NCBI RefSeq assembly: GCF_016908595.1
Contig: NZ_JAFBEC010000005.1
Coordinates: 62,001 to 126,000, forward strand
Length of the DNA stretch: 64,000 nucleotides
Direction: 5' to 3'
Origin: Geomicrobium sediminis
GTDB lineage: Bacteria > Bacillota > Bacilli > Bacillales > Marinococcaceae
In this document: positions 8,134 through 17,158 of the stretch, piece by piece
Layout of the letters: each line of letters opens with the position of its first letter
How positions within the stretch are numbered: the stretch's first letter is position 1
Translations under genes and position numbers: made by a program
The notes under the pieces: generated by a model
Databases searched by the model: none
Seen by the model: the letters and a program-made list of their open reading frames with translations, nothing else
Told to the model about the DNA's origin: nothing

Positions 8134-9555
8134 ATGACAACATGGGATATGAAAATAGAAAATGGTACGATTGTGACAGATACTGAGCAATACAAAGCAA
8201 ACATCTACATTCGTGAAGGAAAAATTAGCGCAGTGACTCATGAACAACTTACAGGGGATAGTCTCGAAACGATTGACGCTACTGGTCATTACGTTTTTCC
8301 AGGTTTTATTGACACCCATATTCATTCAAGGGATCCAGGTCCAACGTATAAAGAGGATTTTATTCATAGCACTCGCGCTGCAGCAGCCGGGGGAATTACA
8401 ACGGTATTTGAAATGCCGAACACTTCCCCACCTGTGAATCACGCTGAGAACTTTGATCGTCAAGTCGAAAATTTAAGCAAAAAAGCATTTGTAGATTTCG
8501 CACTTTGGGGAATATGTGTTGGAGATTTAAACAATCAACACTTACCTTCACTTCAACAAAAAGGCGTTATTGGGTTCAAATTTTTTTGGGGGTACGCAGT
8601 ACACGCAAAAACATACCAGCTCATGTACAACTACAAACCTGGAATGGAAGACGTTATTCCTCCATTTCAAGATGGTGACGTATATACGATGATGCAAGAA
8701 GTACAGAAGACGGGCGAAGTATTCGCAGTACATGCTGAGAATAATGATCTAATTCAAACATTAACCGAAAAAGTAGAAGCTCGCGGAGGTAAAAGTTATG
8801 AAGACCTCATCGCAACACGACCAGCTCTTGCAGAAGTACTTACTGTTAAAACCGGCATTGAGCTCGCACGTGAAACCGGTGTGCGTTTCCATGTGTTACA
8901 TATTAGTTCAGGTGATGCACTTGACCTCATTCGAGATGCCCAAGCGGAAGGGTTACCTATCACTGTAGAGACATGCCCACACTATTTGTTTTTGAGCAAT
9001 GAAGACTTCGCTCGTGTCGGACCACATATGAAAGTATACCCACCCGTTAAATACAAAAGCGATCAAGAGCGCATTTGGCAAGGGATTACGGATGGAACGA
9101 TTTCTCACGTTTGTTCAGATCACGCTCCTCATACCGAAGAAGAAAAAAATGGGGGACTTTGGTCAATTCCTGCTGGCATGTGCGGAGTCGAGACACTAGT
9201 ACCCCTTATGTTACAAGGCGTTACTGAAGGTAAACTCTCATTACAAGACGTTGCCCGTTTATTATCTGTTACACCTGCCAAACTTTTTGGTGTGCATCCT
9301 CAAAAAGGGTGCCTCACACCTGGAAGCGATGCGGACATTACAATTGTTGATATGAACAAAGAAAGAACGATCGACCGAGAACAACTGCACAGTAAAAGTA
9401 AAGTGACCGCGTATCATGGCAAAAAAATAAAAGGCTGGCCAGTTCAAACGATCGTTCGTGGTCAGATGGTTATGAATGATGGGAAGCTCTTTGGAAAACC
9501 AGGTCAAGGCAAACTTATCACAAAAAAGAGAAAGCAATCGTTACCGTTTAACTAA
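8134..9555 (+). CDS. cyclic amidohydrolase (allantoinase / dihydropyrimidinase-hydantoinase family)
   Basis: A 473-residue ring-opening amidohydrolase. GFIDTHIHSRDPG near residue 58-69 gives the first two metal ligands; the Lys in GFKFFWGY (about 149) is at the position carboxylated in this family; FAVHAEN near 198, HVLHISS near 255 and CSDHAPH near 328 supply the other ligands. The family opens allantoin, dihydropyrimidines or hydantoins to N-carbamoyl acids, the substrates of the preceding M20 enzyme, so the two probably act in sequence. The ribosome binding site AGGAGG lies upstream. The sequence looks closer to allantoinases than to D-hydantoinases, but I would not name it allB on sequence reading alone. 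Confidence 0.85.
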   Translation: MTTWDMKIENGTIVTDTEQYKANIYIREGKISAVTHEQLTGDSLETIDATGHYVFPGFIDTHIHSRDPGPTYKEDFIHSTRAAAAGGITTVFEMPNTSPPVNHAENFDRQVENLSKKAFVDFALWGICVGDLNNQHLPSLQQKGVIGFKFFWGYAVHAKTYQLMYNYKPGMEDVIPPFQDGDVYTMMQEVQKTGEVFAVHAENNDLIQTLTEKVEARGGKSYEDLIATRPALAEVLTVKTGIELARETGVRFHVLHISSGDALDLIRDAQAEGLPITVETCPHYLFLSNEDFARVGPHMKVYPPVKYKSDQERIWQGITDGTISHVCSDHAPHTEEEKNGGLWSIPAGMCGVETLVPLMLQGVTEGKLSLQDVARLLSVTPAKLFGVHPQKGCLTPGSDADITIVDMNKERTIDREQLHSKSKVTAYHGKKIKGWPVQTIVRGQMVMNDGKLFGKPGQGKLITKKRKQSLPFN

Positions 9556-9556
9556 C

Positions 9557-9597
9557 AAAAACAGGGTCTAGTATTTATTGAACTAGACCCTGTTTTT
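9557..9597. terminator. bidirectional terminator between convergent hydrolase genes
   Basis: AAAACAGGGTCTAGT and ACTAGACCCTGTTTT form a perfect long stem with an A-tract before and a T-tract after, so it can stop both the rightward ring-opening hydrolase transcript and the leftward amidohydrolase transcript. Confidence 0.9.
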
Positions 9598-9628
9598 TAT
9601 TGCAATTTTTATCTTTGCACGACATTGT

Positions 9629-11257
9629 TTAAACCTTCACTTCCTCACCGACTCGATACTGTTCTACACCTTCCACGTAGGTTGCGATTACTTGGATGTC
9701 TTTAAGTTGCTCTTCTTGGACAACAAACGGGTCATGCGAGACGACCATAAAGTCGGCTTTCTTTCCTACGGTTAATGTACCACGCTTGTGTTCATCGAAA
9801 TTGCCGTATGCAGCATCAACCATGTAAGCACATAATGCGTCGTATACAGATAAGCTTTCGGTACGATCGGTTTTCGTTCCGCTACTCGTCGTGCGCGTAA
9901 CGGCTGTGTAGACACCAAGAAAAGGGTTCCCTTCCGTTACTGGCAAATCGGAATTTCCAGGAGCTACAATCCCGTATGCTTTGAACTTCTGGTGTGGAAA
10001 CGCGCGCTTTACGCGTTCGTGTCCTAAATTGTTCACGTAGCCATCACCAATACTATAGAGGAAACCGATGGAAGAACCCGCAATAATGCCAAGCTTTTGC
10101 ATTCGCTTTAGGTGATCTTCTGTTGGTAAGATCGCGTGTTCAATACGGTGCCTCTCTATATGTGGATACTTCTGTATCTCTGCATATTCGAACGCTTGAA
10201 GCGCCATTTCAAGTGCACGCTCACCGATGGCATGAACAGAAATTCGCAAATTATTTTGAATCGCTTTTTTGAAGCGGTCATTTAATTCACTCTGTTTCAA
10301 GTAGACAATTCCGTAATTGTTAGCTGTCCCTTCAAAAGGTTCAGCTACCGCTGCCGTTTTGCCTCCAACACTTCCATCGATCATAAATTTAATGCCTTGA
10401 ACGTTTAATTGCTCATTACCAAAGCCAGATTCAATGCCTAAGGTCGTGATTTCTTCTTGCAATCCTGTCCGGCTCATTTGCGTACGTCCCCATAACCACA
10501 TGCCAACATTTAAGCGTAGTCGGTTTTCTTTTTGTAGTTGCTGGTACACTTTGAACTCTTCTTTGCCTGTTGCCATGTCATTGATCGTGGCAATTCCCCA
10601 ACTTAGGAAAATCTCTTCGGCAATTTTCCAGGCCCGCTTCGTGTCTTCAATTGAATACGTTGGTGTCTTAAATACACTCATCGCGTCTTCCATCACATAA
10701 CCTGTTAACGTTCCAGATTCATCGCGCTCAAACGAACCACCTTCAGGGTCATTCGCATCAAGTGCAATCTCACTCGATTCAAAGGCCTTCGTATTCACCA
10801 TGGCGTTGTGTACACACGTCCGAAGCAAGAACACCGGATGTTCAGGCGCAATTTCATCAAGATCCGCCATCGTGACAAAACGCTTTCCTTCCATTAAATT
10901 CTCATCCCAACCTGCTCCAATGATCCACTCGCCCTTTTGCTTTTTGGCGACTTCTTCTTTAATTGCTTTAATTACGGCTTCACGATTCGGGGTTATTCTC
11001 GGTCTAAGATCCAACTCTAGTTGTTTTTTTGCAAAATCAAGAGGGTGAGCATGACTTTCGATAAATGCCGGTAGCACCGCTTTCGAATCGGCATCGTAGA
11101 CTGCTGTGTTCGAGCCTTTCAATTCATCAATCTTATCAATAGATCCTACCGCAAGGATGCGTCCATCTTTTACAGCAAAACTATCAGCATGATCTCCTTC
11201 TACTTCCATTGAATAAACCTTCGCGTTTGTGACGATTAGATCTGCAACTAACTTCAT
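9629..11257 (-). CDS. amidohydrolase family 3 protein (YtcJ-like)
   Basis: A 542-residue amidohydrolase of the YtcJ group, cytoplasmic. ESHAHP near residue 67 gives the HxH metal pair, the Lys in IKFMIDGSVGG is the likely carboxylated ligand, and HAIGERA, RIEHA and NSDLPV supply the remaining ligands. Members hydrolyse N-substituted amides or formamides, but substrates are mostly unknown. The ATG overlaps the stop of the symporter gene (ATGA, 11254-11257), so the two are translationally coupled, which argues that this enzyme degrades what the symporter imports. An AGGAGTG ribosome binding site is present. Confidence 0.85.
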   Translation of the reverse strand: MKLVADLIVTNAKVYSMEVEGDHADSFAVKDGRILAVGSIDKIDELKGSNTAVYDADSKAVLPAFIESHAHPLDFAKKQLELDLRPRITPNREAVIKAIKEEVAKKQKGEWIIGAGWDENLMEGKRFVTMADLDEIAPEHPVFLLRTCVHNAMVNTKAFESSEIALDANDPEGGSFERDESGTLTGYVMEDAMSVFKTPTYSIEDTKRAWKIAEEIFLSWGIATINDMATGKEEFKVYQQLQKENRLRLNVGMWLWGRTQMSRTGLQEEITTLGIESGFGNEQLNVQGIKFMIDGSVGGKTAAVAEPFEGTANNYGIVYLKQSELNDRFKKAIQNNLRISVHAIGERALEMALQAFEYAEIQKYPHIERHRIEHAILPTEDHLKRMQKLGIIAGSSIGFLYSIGDGYVNNLGHERVKRAFPHQKFKAYGIVAPGNSDLPVTEGNPFLGVYTAVTRTTSSGTKTDRTESLSVYDALCAYMVDAAYGNFDEHKRGTLTVGKKADFMVVSHDPFVVQEEQLKDIQVIATYVEGVEQYRVGEEVKV

Positions 11258-12687
11258 AGCGCTTCACTCCTGTTCGCACTTTGATTTAGGTTACTCGTCA
11301 TGAATGTGACCGCAAACAACACAATAATAGACAGTGGTAACCCGACAAAAACTGGATGTAAACCAAATGGATGATCGAGCAATTGCCAACCAATCGCGGT
11401 TGCTAGACCACTCCACATGGAAGCGAGACCAGCAACCTTCGTGACGCCACCCCAGACAAGACCGACCATAATAGGAGCTAGCATCCCCGACACAAGCATA
11501 GCGGTTCCCGTTACCCACAAACTGACAAGTTGCGGGATATATAGTGCTAATAAAAGCGCAATGACGGATACAATTCCAACACTAACGCGACTATAAAATA
11601 GCATTTTTTGATTACTTGGGTTCTTCACTCTCGGACCAATAATGTCATTTACAATTGACGAAGCACCTGAGATGAAGAATGAGTCAGCCGTTGAAATTAC
11701 GGTTGCAAGTAACGCAAGAATCATCAGTAATACGAGTGGGAATGGGAAGACTTCTCCGACCACTTCATAGTAAACGAGTGAAGGGTCAATCGTCATATTC
11801 AACCCATGTAAACTCATAATTCCTATTAAGACGACAACGATGCCTGTTAATGTCATCAGAACAATTGAAATCCAATAACCGACGTTCATCGTTTTTTCAG
11901 AACTTGCTGCCCAGAAACGTTGCCATAAATCCTGACGTACACATTGATACGCTCCGATTGTAAGTAAGAAAACAAAAATTTCCTGCGTCGGTAAACTAGT
12001 GAGCGATAACATCCAGCCGTCTCCAGCTTCTCTTGCATTTTGCTCAACATTTTGCCATCCACCCGAATAATACATCACAACAAAGAAAAGCAGGAAGATT
12101 CCGACGGTTTGAACGGTCCCGTGAATTGCATCTTGTAAGACGACAGCTTTTAACCCGCCAAAATACGTTTTAATTGTAAGCAAAATCCAACCAATAATAA
12201 TTCCGACAGTAAAATTTACATCCATCGTAAAACTTAAAATGGTTGCAATCGAGACGAATTGCATTCCGGTAATGGAACAGTACGCCATTAATACGGCAAT
12301 CACGGTTGGAAGCCGTGCTTTTTCACCGTAACGAAGCGCTGCAAAGTCGCCGAGAGTGACCATGTTATGCTTCTCACCGAGCCTACGAATTCGCTTCGCA
12401 AAGAATAACACGAGCACAACGGAGAAAATAAAGATCCCGATGTTCGCCCATTGTTGGCCCATTCCGATTTCATACCCACTCGTCATATAACCGAGTAAAA
12501 TCGACCCACCGATTGCTGTCGCAACAAACGTAAGAATAAGTGAAAACATTCGCACGCCACGACCAGCAACATTATAATCATCGTAGGTTTTGACACCTCG
12601 ACTTACCCATATACTAAAGCCGAACAAAAAGAAAAAGTACACAATTACAGCAATCGTAATGATCATCATTTCTTGATCGTTAAACAT
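11254..12687 (-). CDS. sodium:solute symporter family (SSF) transporter
   Basis: A 477-residue polytopic membrane protein with about 12-13 hydrophobic helices. The N-terminal SRGVKTYDDYNVAGRGV motif, the TAIGGSILLGYMTSGYE segment and the YCSITGMQF helix are those of SSF (PanF/PutP-like) transporters, which couple uptake to Na+. The ATG three codons upstream (12696) overlaps the AAAGGATG ribosome binding site, so ATG at 12687 is preferred. It is the first gene of a two-gene operon with the YtcJ-like hydrolase. Substrate unknown; an amide or amino acid derivative is inferred from the partner. Confidence 0.88.
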   Translation of the reverse strand: MFNDQEMMIITIAVIVYFFFLFGFSIWVSRGVKTYDDYNVAGRGVRMFSLILTFVATAIGGSILLGYMTSGYEIGMGQQWANIGIFIFSVVLVLFFAKRIRRLGEKHNMVTLGDFAALRYGEKARLPTVIAVLMAYCSITGMQFVSIATILSFTMDVNFTVGIIIGWILLTIKTYFGGLKAVVLQDAIHGTVQTVGIFLLFFVVMYYSGGWQNVEQNAREAGDGWMLSLTSLPTQEIFVFLLTIGAYQCVRQDLWQRFWAASSEKTMNVGYWISIVLMTLTGIVVVLIGIMSLHGLNMTIDPSLVYYEVVGEVFPFPLVLLMILALLATVISTADSFFISGASSIVNDIIGPRVKNPSNQKMLFYSRVSVGIVSVIALLLALYIPQLVSLWVTGTAMLVSGMLAPIMVGLVWGGVTKVAGLASMWSGLATAIGWQLLDHPFGLHPVFVGLPLSIIVLFAVTFMTSNLNQSANRSEAL

Positions 12688-12834
12688 GGAAGTCATCCTT
12701 TCACTCTTTGGAGCGTTTTGTTTTGATCATTCACTATTGCTATATTCCATGCAGATTGTGTAGATTCCTTCGCTTTTTTGTCAAAATCACACTTTATTCT
12801 GTTAAATTTCCTGACAAACTAAAGTGATCACTCG

Positions 12835-13806
12835 CTAATCCGTGACTAATGTCACCTCTTCTTCCATTCCTTGTAAAAGGTCGTACGTATGAAGTGTAAC
12901 TGTTGGCTTTTTTTGATAACCACTTTGATCACGTTTTGTATAATATAGCTGATCATCTTGCAAGAGAATGTTCCCAACAGCTGAACCGATGTTCAACCGT
13001 TCACCTTCATAAACGAGATCATAATCATAGTTCTCATTGCTATTCGGGTTCATAATGGTCTGGTAGAGCAGTTCATCTTCATAAATCACTGATTGACTAA
13101 CGTCGACTTCCGTTTCTTCACCTGACAATAATTCAACTTCTTTTGTATTCGGATCAAACAGGTACGAACGTGAAACAGAATCGAAAATTGAATCTGCCGT
13201 TCGTTCTTCTAGTTCATAATCATCATACATCGTTACAACAAATTGTCCTTCATCTAGCACTTGATGAACCGTCATCGCTCGATCAAAGATTCGAGTCAAT
13301 GAACCGTCTTCTTCAACTTTAAAAAAACCCTCATCTAACGGTTCAAAGCCTTGCTCAGGCTCAACTCCTTGCGACACTTGAATTCCACCTGTATAAAGCT
13401 CATCATTCGTTTCATCATAGACAAGCTGATTGAGTACTCCTCTTGCCTCAACAATGACGTCACCTGCATCATTGATAATTTCGCTCGTTCGAAGTTGATT
13501 TTCTCCTTCTCCTGCTGGTTGATCATCATAGCCTGTTGTATGAATAAACAATACTTCGTCTCGTGCAAAGGCAAGATCAAAGAATTGATAGCCAGGATCA
13601 GCTTCATAGATTTTTTCCTCATCGACAAACACTATTTCCAGTCCCTCATGCTCTAATGCATACAACAATTGATCACTTTGAACGTCAAACTCCCCTGTAA
13701 ACCGCGGACCATCGTCTTCGTTCGTTTGAATGTAACCAACGATCGCTAATGATAAGACAATACCGGTCATCACGCCGAGTAACAGGAGTATATTGGTGAA
13801 CTTCAT
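12835..13806 (-). CDS. membrane-anchored acidic extracytoplasmic protein, unknown function
   Basis: 323 residues. One N-terminal helix (about residues 5-27) without a lipobox is followed by a soluble domain very rich in Asp and Glu. The domain shows recurring short strand patterns (for example LLYALEHEG, LVYDETNDELYTGG, LLYQTIMNP, LYYTKRD) that resemble the blades of a propeller-like sensor domain, though I cannot assign a family. It is the last gene of an operon after a PadR regulator and a HAAS-domain membrane protein (18-base gap). In such operons the distal protein is often a stress or cell-envelope factor; that is inference. The acidity fits an alkaline or saline exterior. Confidence 0.7.
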   Translation of the reverse strand: MKFTNILLLLGVMTGIVLSLAIVGYIQTNEDDGPRFTGEFDVQSDQLLYALEHEGLEIVFVDEEKIYEADPGYQFFDLAFARDEVLFIHTTGYDDQPAGEGENQLRTSEIINDAGDVIVEARGVLNQLVYDETNDELYTGGIQVSQGVEPEQGFEPLDEGFFKVEEDGSLTRIFDRAMTVHQVLDEGQFVVTMYDDYELEERTADSIFDSVSRSYLFDPNTKEVELLSGEETEVDVSQSVIYEDELLYQTIMNPNSNENYDYDLVYEGERLNIGSAVGNILLQDDQLYYTKRDQSGYQKKPTVTLHTYDLLQGMEEEVTLVTD

Positions 13807-13824
13807 CCTTGGAACCTCCTTCCT

Positions 13825-14715
13825 CTACGGTCTAAACGGCCAGAAAAACCGTACAATTTCCATTGGCACAATCTCAAACCAAAGACTTGCAATCGGCAAT
13901 GTCCCAAACAAAAAGACGAACAGCGTAATAACGGTACTGATAATCATCGCTCGCTTCGTTCGTTGTAGAAGTTTTGCTTGCAACACGTAACTTAGTGCCC
14001 ATACGACGATCGGCAACGCGTAATTGAGCAAAATAATGTTCAGGCCAACAAAAATCATTGCACCGAAGCTCATCGTTACATTAATCGCAGCAATGATAAA
14101 ACCTGTCGTTAATTGCAAACTATGAAAATAACGCCTAGTCTTAACTTCTTTCGATGACTCGTTGTACGATAGCGTCGTCAGATAAATGAGTGCAATATTC
14201 AATAAAATCAAGACATAAAACAACACATGAAATGACGTTGCTTGCGTATAAAGGCCTGTTAGACCAAACAAAATAAACAGCAACAAATGCACCAACAATG
14301 CCATGTTCATCCACAGTTTACGTCTAAGCACAAATCGCTGGTTTAATGATAAAACGAGCACCGCTATTTGCCCGATAAAGATCGTAAATAATGAATAGAC
14401 TGCCATTTGTTCAGATACGACGATATGGACAAACAGTGCACACATCCATAAAAACGAACCAAACACAAATCCAAGAAACATCTCTCTTCGAAAAGGGAAT
14501 TTCGCTTGTTGAATTTGATCTCCTAGGACCGACTCTTTGCCAAACTCAGTCATGGCTTCCTCCTCTGCTTCCTTTTCAGATTTGCCATTGCTCATTTTAT
14601 CTTCTTTCAGATCTTCAAGATGAGCGAGCAACTCTTCATACAAATCCTCATGTTCAGCGCGACTCCCGTCCGTTTGCTGGACGATCCGCGCTACAAAACT
14701 CGGAAAACTACTCAT
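13825..14715 (-). CDS. HAAS/DUF1700-like domain multi-pass membrane protein
   Basis: 296 residues. The first ~75 residues form a charged helical domain (EDLYEELLAHLEDLKEDKM, then EKEAEEEAMTEFGK) of the HAAS / permease-prefix type, which co-occurs with PadR-like regulators. About seven hydrophobic helices follow. A GTG start three codons upstream (14724) is equally possible; neither has a strong ribosome binding site, and the start overlaps the end of the PadR gene, so translation is likely coupled. The PadR/HAAS pairing is well known in Bacilli and generally reports on membrane or envelope state. The specific function here is unknown. Confidence 0.8.
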   Translation of the reverse strand: MSSFPSFVARIVQQTDGSRAEHEDLYEELLAHLEDLKEDKMSNGKSEKEAEEEAMTEFGKESVLGDQIQQAKFPFRREMFLGFVFGSFLWMCALFVHIVVSEQMAVYSLFTIFIGQIAVLVLSLNQRFVLRRKLWMNMALLVHLLLFILFGLTGLYTQATSFHVLFYVLILLNIALIYLTTLSYNESSKEVKTRRYFHSLQLTTGFIIAAINVTMSFGAMIFVGLNIILLNYALPIVVWALSYVLQAKLLQRTKRAMIISTVITLFVFLFGTLPIASLWFEIVPMEIVRFFWPFRP

Positions 14716-15031
14716 GAGACTCACTCGTCCGTTGGACGAGATCGTTTAATACGCCCCAATCCGCACGCTTTTTCTTGAGCTCCCGTACACCATCTTCAGT
14801 AACCTGATAATATTTTCGTCGCTTCCCGCTACTATCATTCCAATACGATTCGATCCAGCCTTTTTTCTCCATACGTTTCAATGATGGGTAAAGTGTGCCT
14901 TCACTCATTTGGTATGACTCATCACTAATCGAGCGCAACTTTTTTGTCATTTCGTAACCATATAAGTCTTCTTTCGCAATGAGTGAAAGTAAGATCAAAT
15001 CAATATTGCCTTTCATCATTTCTTTATCCAT
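14708..15031 (-). CDS. PadR-family transcriptional regulator
   Basis: A 107-residue winged helix-turn-helix protein. The segments IDLILLSLIAKEDLYGYEM, MSEGTLYPSLKRMEKKGWI and the YYQVTEDG wing are diagnostic of PadR. ATG at 15031 has AGAGGT six bases upstream; the longer open frame to 15082 lacks support. It heads a three-gene leftward operon with the HAAS protein and the acidic anchored protein and probably autoregulates it. The product binds DNA as a dimer in known relatives; the ligand is unknown. Confidence 0.9.
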   Translation of the reverse strand: MDKEMMKGNIDLILLSLIAKEDLYGYEMTKKLRSISDESYQMSEGTLYPSLKRMEKKGWIESYWNDSSGKRRKYYQVTEDGVRELKKKRADWGVLNDLVQRTSESHE

Positions 15032-15253
15032 CGAATAACCTCTTTTCTTCATACCTCGTATTACAAAGTATAGACATAGCAATGTATGAAATTCAACAGT
15101 GACTTGTCAGTCGTTTAACCAATCCTTTAGAACTTTTGCACAAAAGGTCAGCAACATCTCAAGAAAAAAATTGGTCATGTCTGCTGTAGAGTGCACACAA
15201 ATAATCCGGTAGCGTAGTAGTATCTAGATTTTGTTAAAAAAGGAGGGACACCA

Positions 15254-16017
15254 ATGCAAAACCGTACATATGGCTATGTTCATCCACAGTCAACATCGGT
15301 GACGCAGCTACGCGGACAATATGTGACGGGTTTTTCAGTCGGTATTTTATATTTGGATGATTGCTGGTACCCAACTGTACCAGGCAATGTCGCGAATTTA
15401 AGTACATACCCATTCCCGGTCATGCCTAAGAAAGTCCCGAACTGTACGACGATGAAACTACTAAACGGTGATGAAGGTTTACTCGAAACCATTGTGAACA
15501 CCGCAAAGGAATTGGAAAAAGAAGGAGCGAGGGCCATCACATCCGCTTGTGGTTTTTTGGACGGTTCCAAAAGGAAGTCGCGGCAGCGGTCGACATTCCG
15601 GTTTACTTATCTAGCCTCATGCAAGTTCCTTGGCTTCTTGCAGGGTTAAAACCTAATAAAAAGGCCGGTATACTCACCGCTTACGAAAAAGGAATTTCAC
15701 CAGAGCTTCTAGAGAATTGTGGCATCCATGATCCGTCTTCGATCCGCATCCAAGACTTAAGTGATTTAACAGAATTTTCATGCATTATTGAAGATCGTGG
15801 AACATTTGACCACGCCGCTCTTGAACAAGAAGCCGTAACAGCAGCCGAGTCTCTCGTTGACGATGACGTTGCTGTCATTCTACTTGAGTGTAGCGATTTG
15901 CCACCGTATGCGCATGCGATTCAACAAGCAACATCTCGACCTGTGTACGACTTTATTACGCTTATTCATTGGATGCACTATGCGACCACGCAAAAACCTT
16001 ATTACGGATTTATGTAA
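15254..16017 (+). pseudogene. aspartate/glutamate racemase-family gene with a -1 frameshift
   Basis: The first frame (15254-15649) encodes an N-terminal half with LYLDDCWYPTVPGNVAN and ARAITSACGF and then runs into unrelated sequence. The second frame (to 16017) continues with RFQKEVAAAVDIPVYLSSLM, the expected sequel in Asp/Glu/hydantoin racemase-family proteins. The two frames meet at a run of six T (15553-15558); seven would restore one frame of about 254 residues. The first Cys of the family pair may be absent or replaced, while SACGF carries one. A GGAGGG ribosome binding site precedes the ATG. It may be a true pseudogene, a sequencing error or slippage-dependent. The YkvI-like transporter gene follows by 26 bases. 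Confidence 0.75.
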
Positions 16018-16043
16018 GACATTTCAACAAAGGAGAGGCTTAC

Positions 16044-17120
16044 ATGAAAGATGGATTAACGTTTGCATTCGCGGTCGTTGGGGTTGTTGTTGGAGCTGGA
16101 ATTGCATCAGGACAAGAAATCATGCAGTTTTTTACGTTTTTCGGATGGGTTGGAGGAATTGGTGCTCTGATTGCCACAGGACTTTTTATGTTCCTACTAA
16201 CGAGTGTGATTCGAATTGGAAGCGAGATTAACGCGAAATCCCACTACCGCGTGCTGCAATATTTATGTGGAAAGTACTTAGCTGTGTTTGTTGATTTATT
16301 TCTGACTTTTTTCTTATTTGGAATCTTGGTCATCATGATTGCAGGTGGCGGTTCCCTATTTGATCAACAATTTGGATTGCCTGTTTATTTAGGTAGTTTT
16401 GTAATTACGGTACTTACAATCGCAACACTGTTTCTAAATTTCAAAGGCATTCTTTACGTACTCGGGGTCTTTACACCAATTATGTTCATTTTGCTCGTTG
16501 CCATGTCCGGATACTCTGCGGTTACGACGGAGTATTCATTTGAACAATTTATGCAACTCCAACAACCAGAATCTGCAGCAACGTTTCACTGGTTGCTTGG
16601 TGCTTGCTTGTTCGTCTCAAACTGTGTTGCGGCTAGCTTTCCGATGCTCTCAGTTATGGGGGGTTCTACGAAAAACAAAAAAGCACTGTTCATCGGAGGA
16701 ATGGTCGGAGGTTTAACACTCGGCTTACTAACATTAATGATTCACATTTCGATCTTCTCGAACTTCCATTTAGCCGCAAATGTGGCGATGCCGACGTTAA
16801 TCATCGCATCTGACTTTATGCCGCTGACCGCTTTAATCTTTGTCGTCTTAATCTTCGGGATGATCTTTAATACTGCCGTTGGGATGCTCTATTCATTTAC
16901 GAGTCGAATGATGCGTCCTGGCACAATGAAGTTCAAATTGTACGGAACATTGTTCGGCTTTCTTGCCTTCGGAGCAAGCTTTGTCGGCTTCACAGACCTC
17001 GTGAACATTCTCTATCCAATCACAGGGTTAATTGGTTTTATTCTGATGGGCGCCATTACGATTAAGGCGATTTCTAGAAAGAAGCCGACCGACCTTCCAG
17101 ATCAAAAGCTCGAAGTATAG
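16044..17120 (+). CDS. YkvI-family membrane transporter
   Basis: A 358-residue polytopic membrane protein with about ten helices. The N-terminus, with VVVGAGIASGQEIMQFFTFF, is typical of the YkvI group within the amino acid-polyamine-organocation fold; the GxGxASG unwound-helix motif would bind substrate backbone. ATG at 16044 has AAAGGAGAGG upstream, so the longer open frame from 15969 is rejected. It is probably co-transcribed with the racemase-family gene, which suggests an amino acid or N-carbamoyl amino acid as cargo; no substrate is established for YkvI that I can cite. Confidence 0.8.
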   Translation: MKDGLTFAFAVVGVVVGAGIASGQEIMQFFTFFGWVGGIGALIATGLFMFLLTSVIRIGSEINAKSHYRVLQYLCGKYLAVFVDLFLTFFLFGILVIMIAGGGSLFDQQFGLPVYLGSFVITVLTIATLFLNFKGILYVLGVFTPIMFILLVAMSGYSAVTTEYSFEQFMQLQQPESAATFHWLLGACLFVSNCVAASFPMLSVMGGSTKNKKALFIGGMVGGLTLGLLTLMIHISIFSNFHLAANVAMPTLIIASDFMPLTALIFVVLIFGMIFNTAVGMLYSFTSRMMRPGTMKFKLYGTLFGFLAFGASFVGFTDLVNILYPITGLIGFILMGAITIKAISRKKPTDLPDQKLEV

Positions 17121-17121
17121 A

Positions 17122-17158
17122 ACAAGGTCCTCCAAAACTTTTGGAGGACCTTAGTTTT
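17122..17158 (+). terminator. terminator after the YkvI-like gene
   Basis: AAGGTCCTCCAAAA and TTTTGGAGGACCTT form a perfect 14-bp stem with a one-base loop centre, followed by TAGTTTTTA. It ends at the stop of the convergent leftward gene. Confidence 0.88.

Noticed and set aside
15969-16043. Upstream extension of the YkvI-like protein
   Set aside because: The extension overlaps the racemase-family gene and the strong AAAGGAGAGG site is placed for ATG at 16044.
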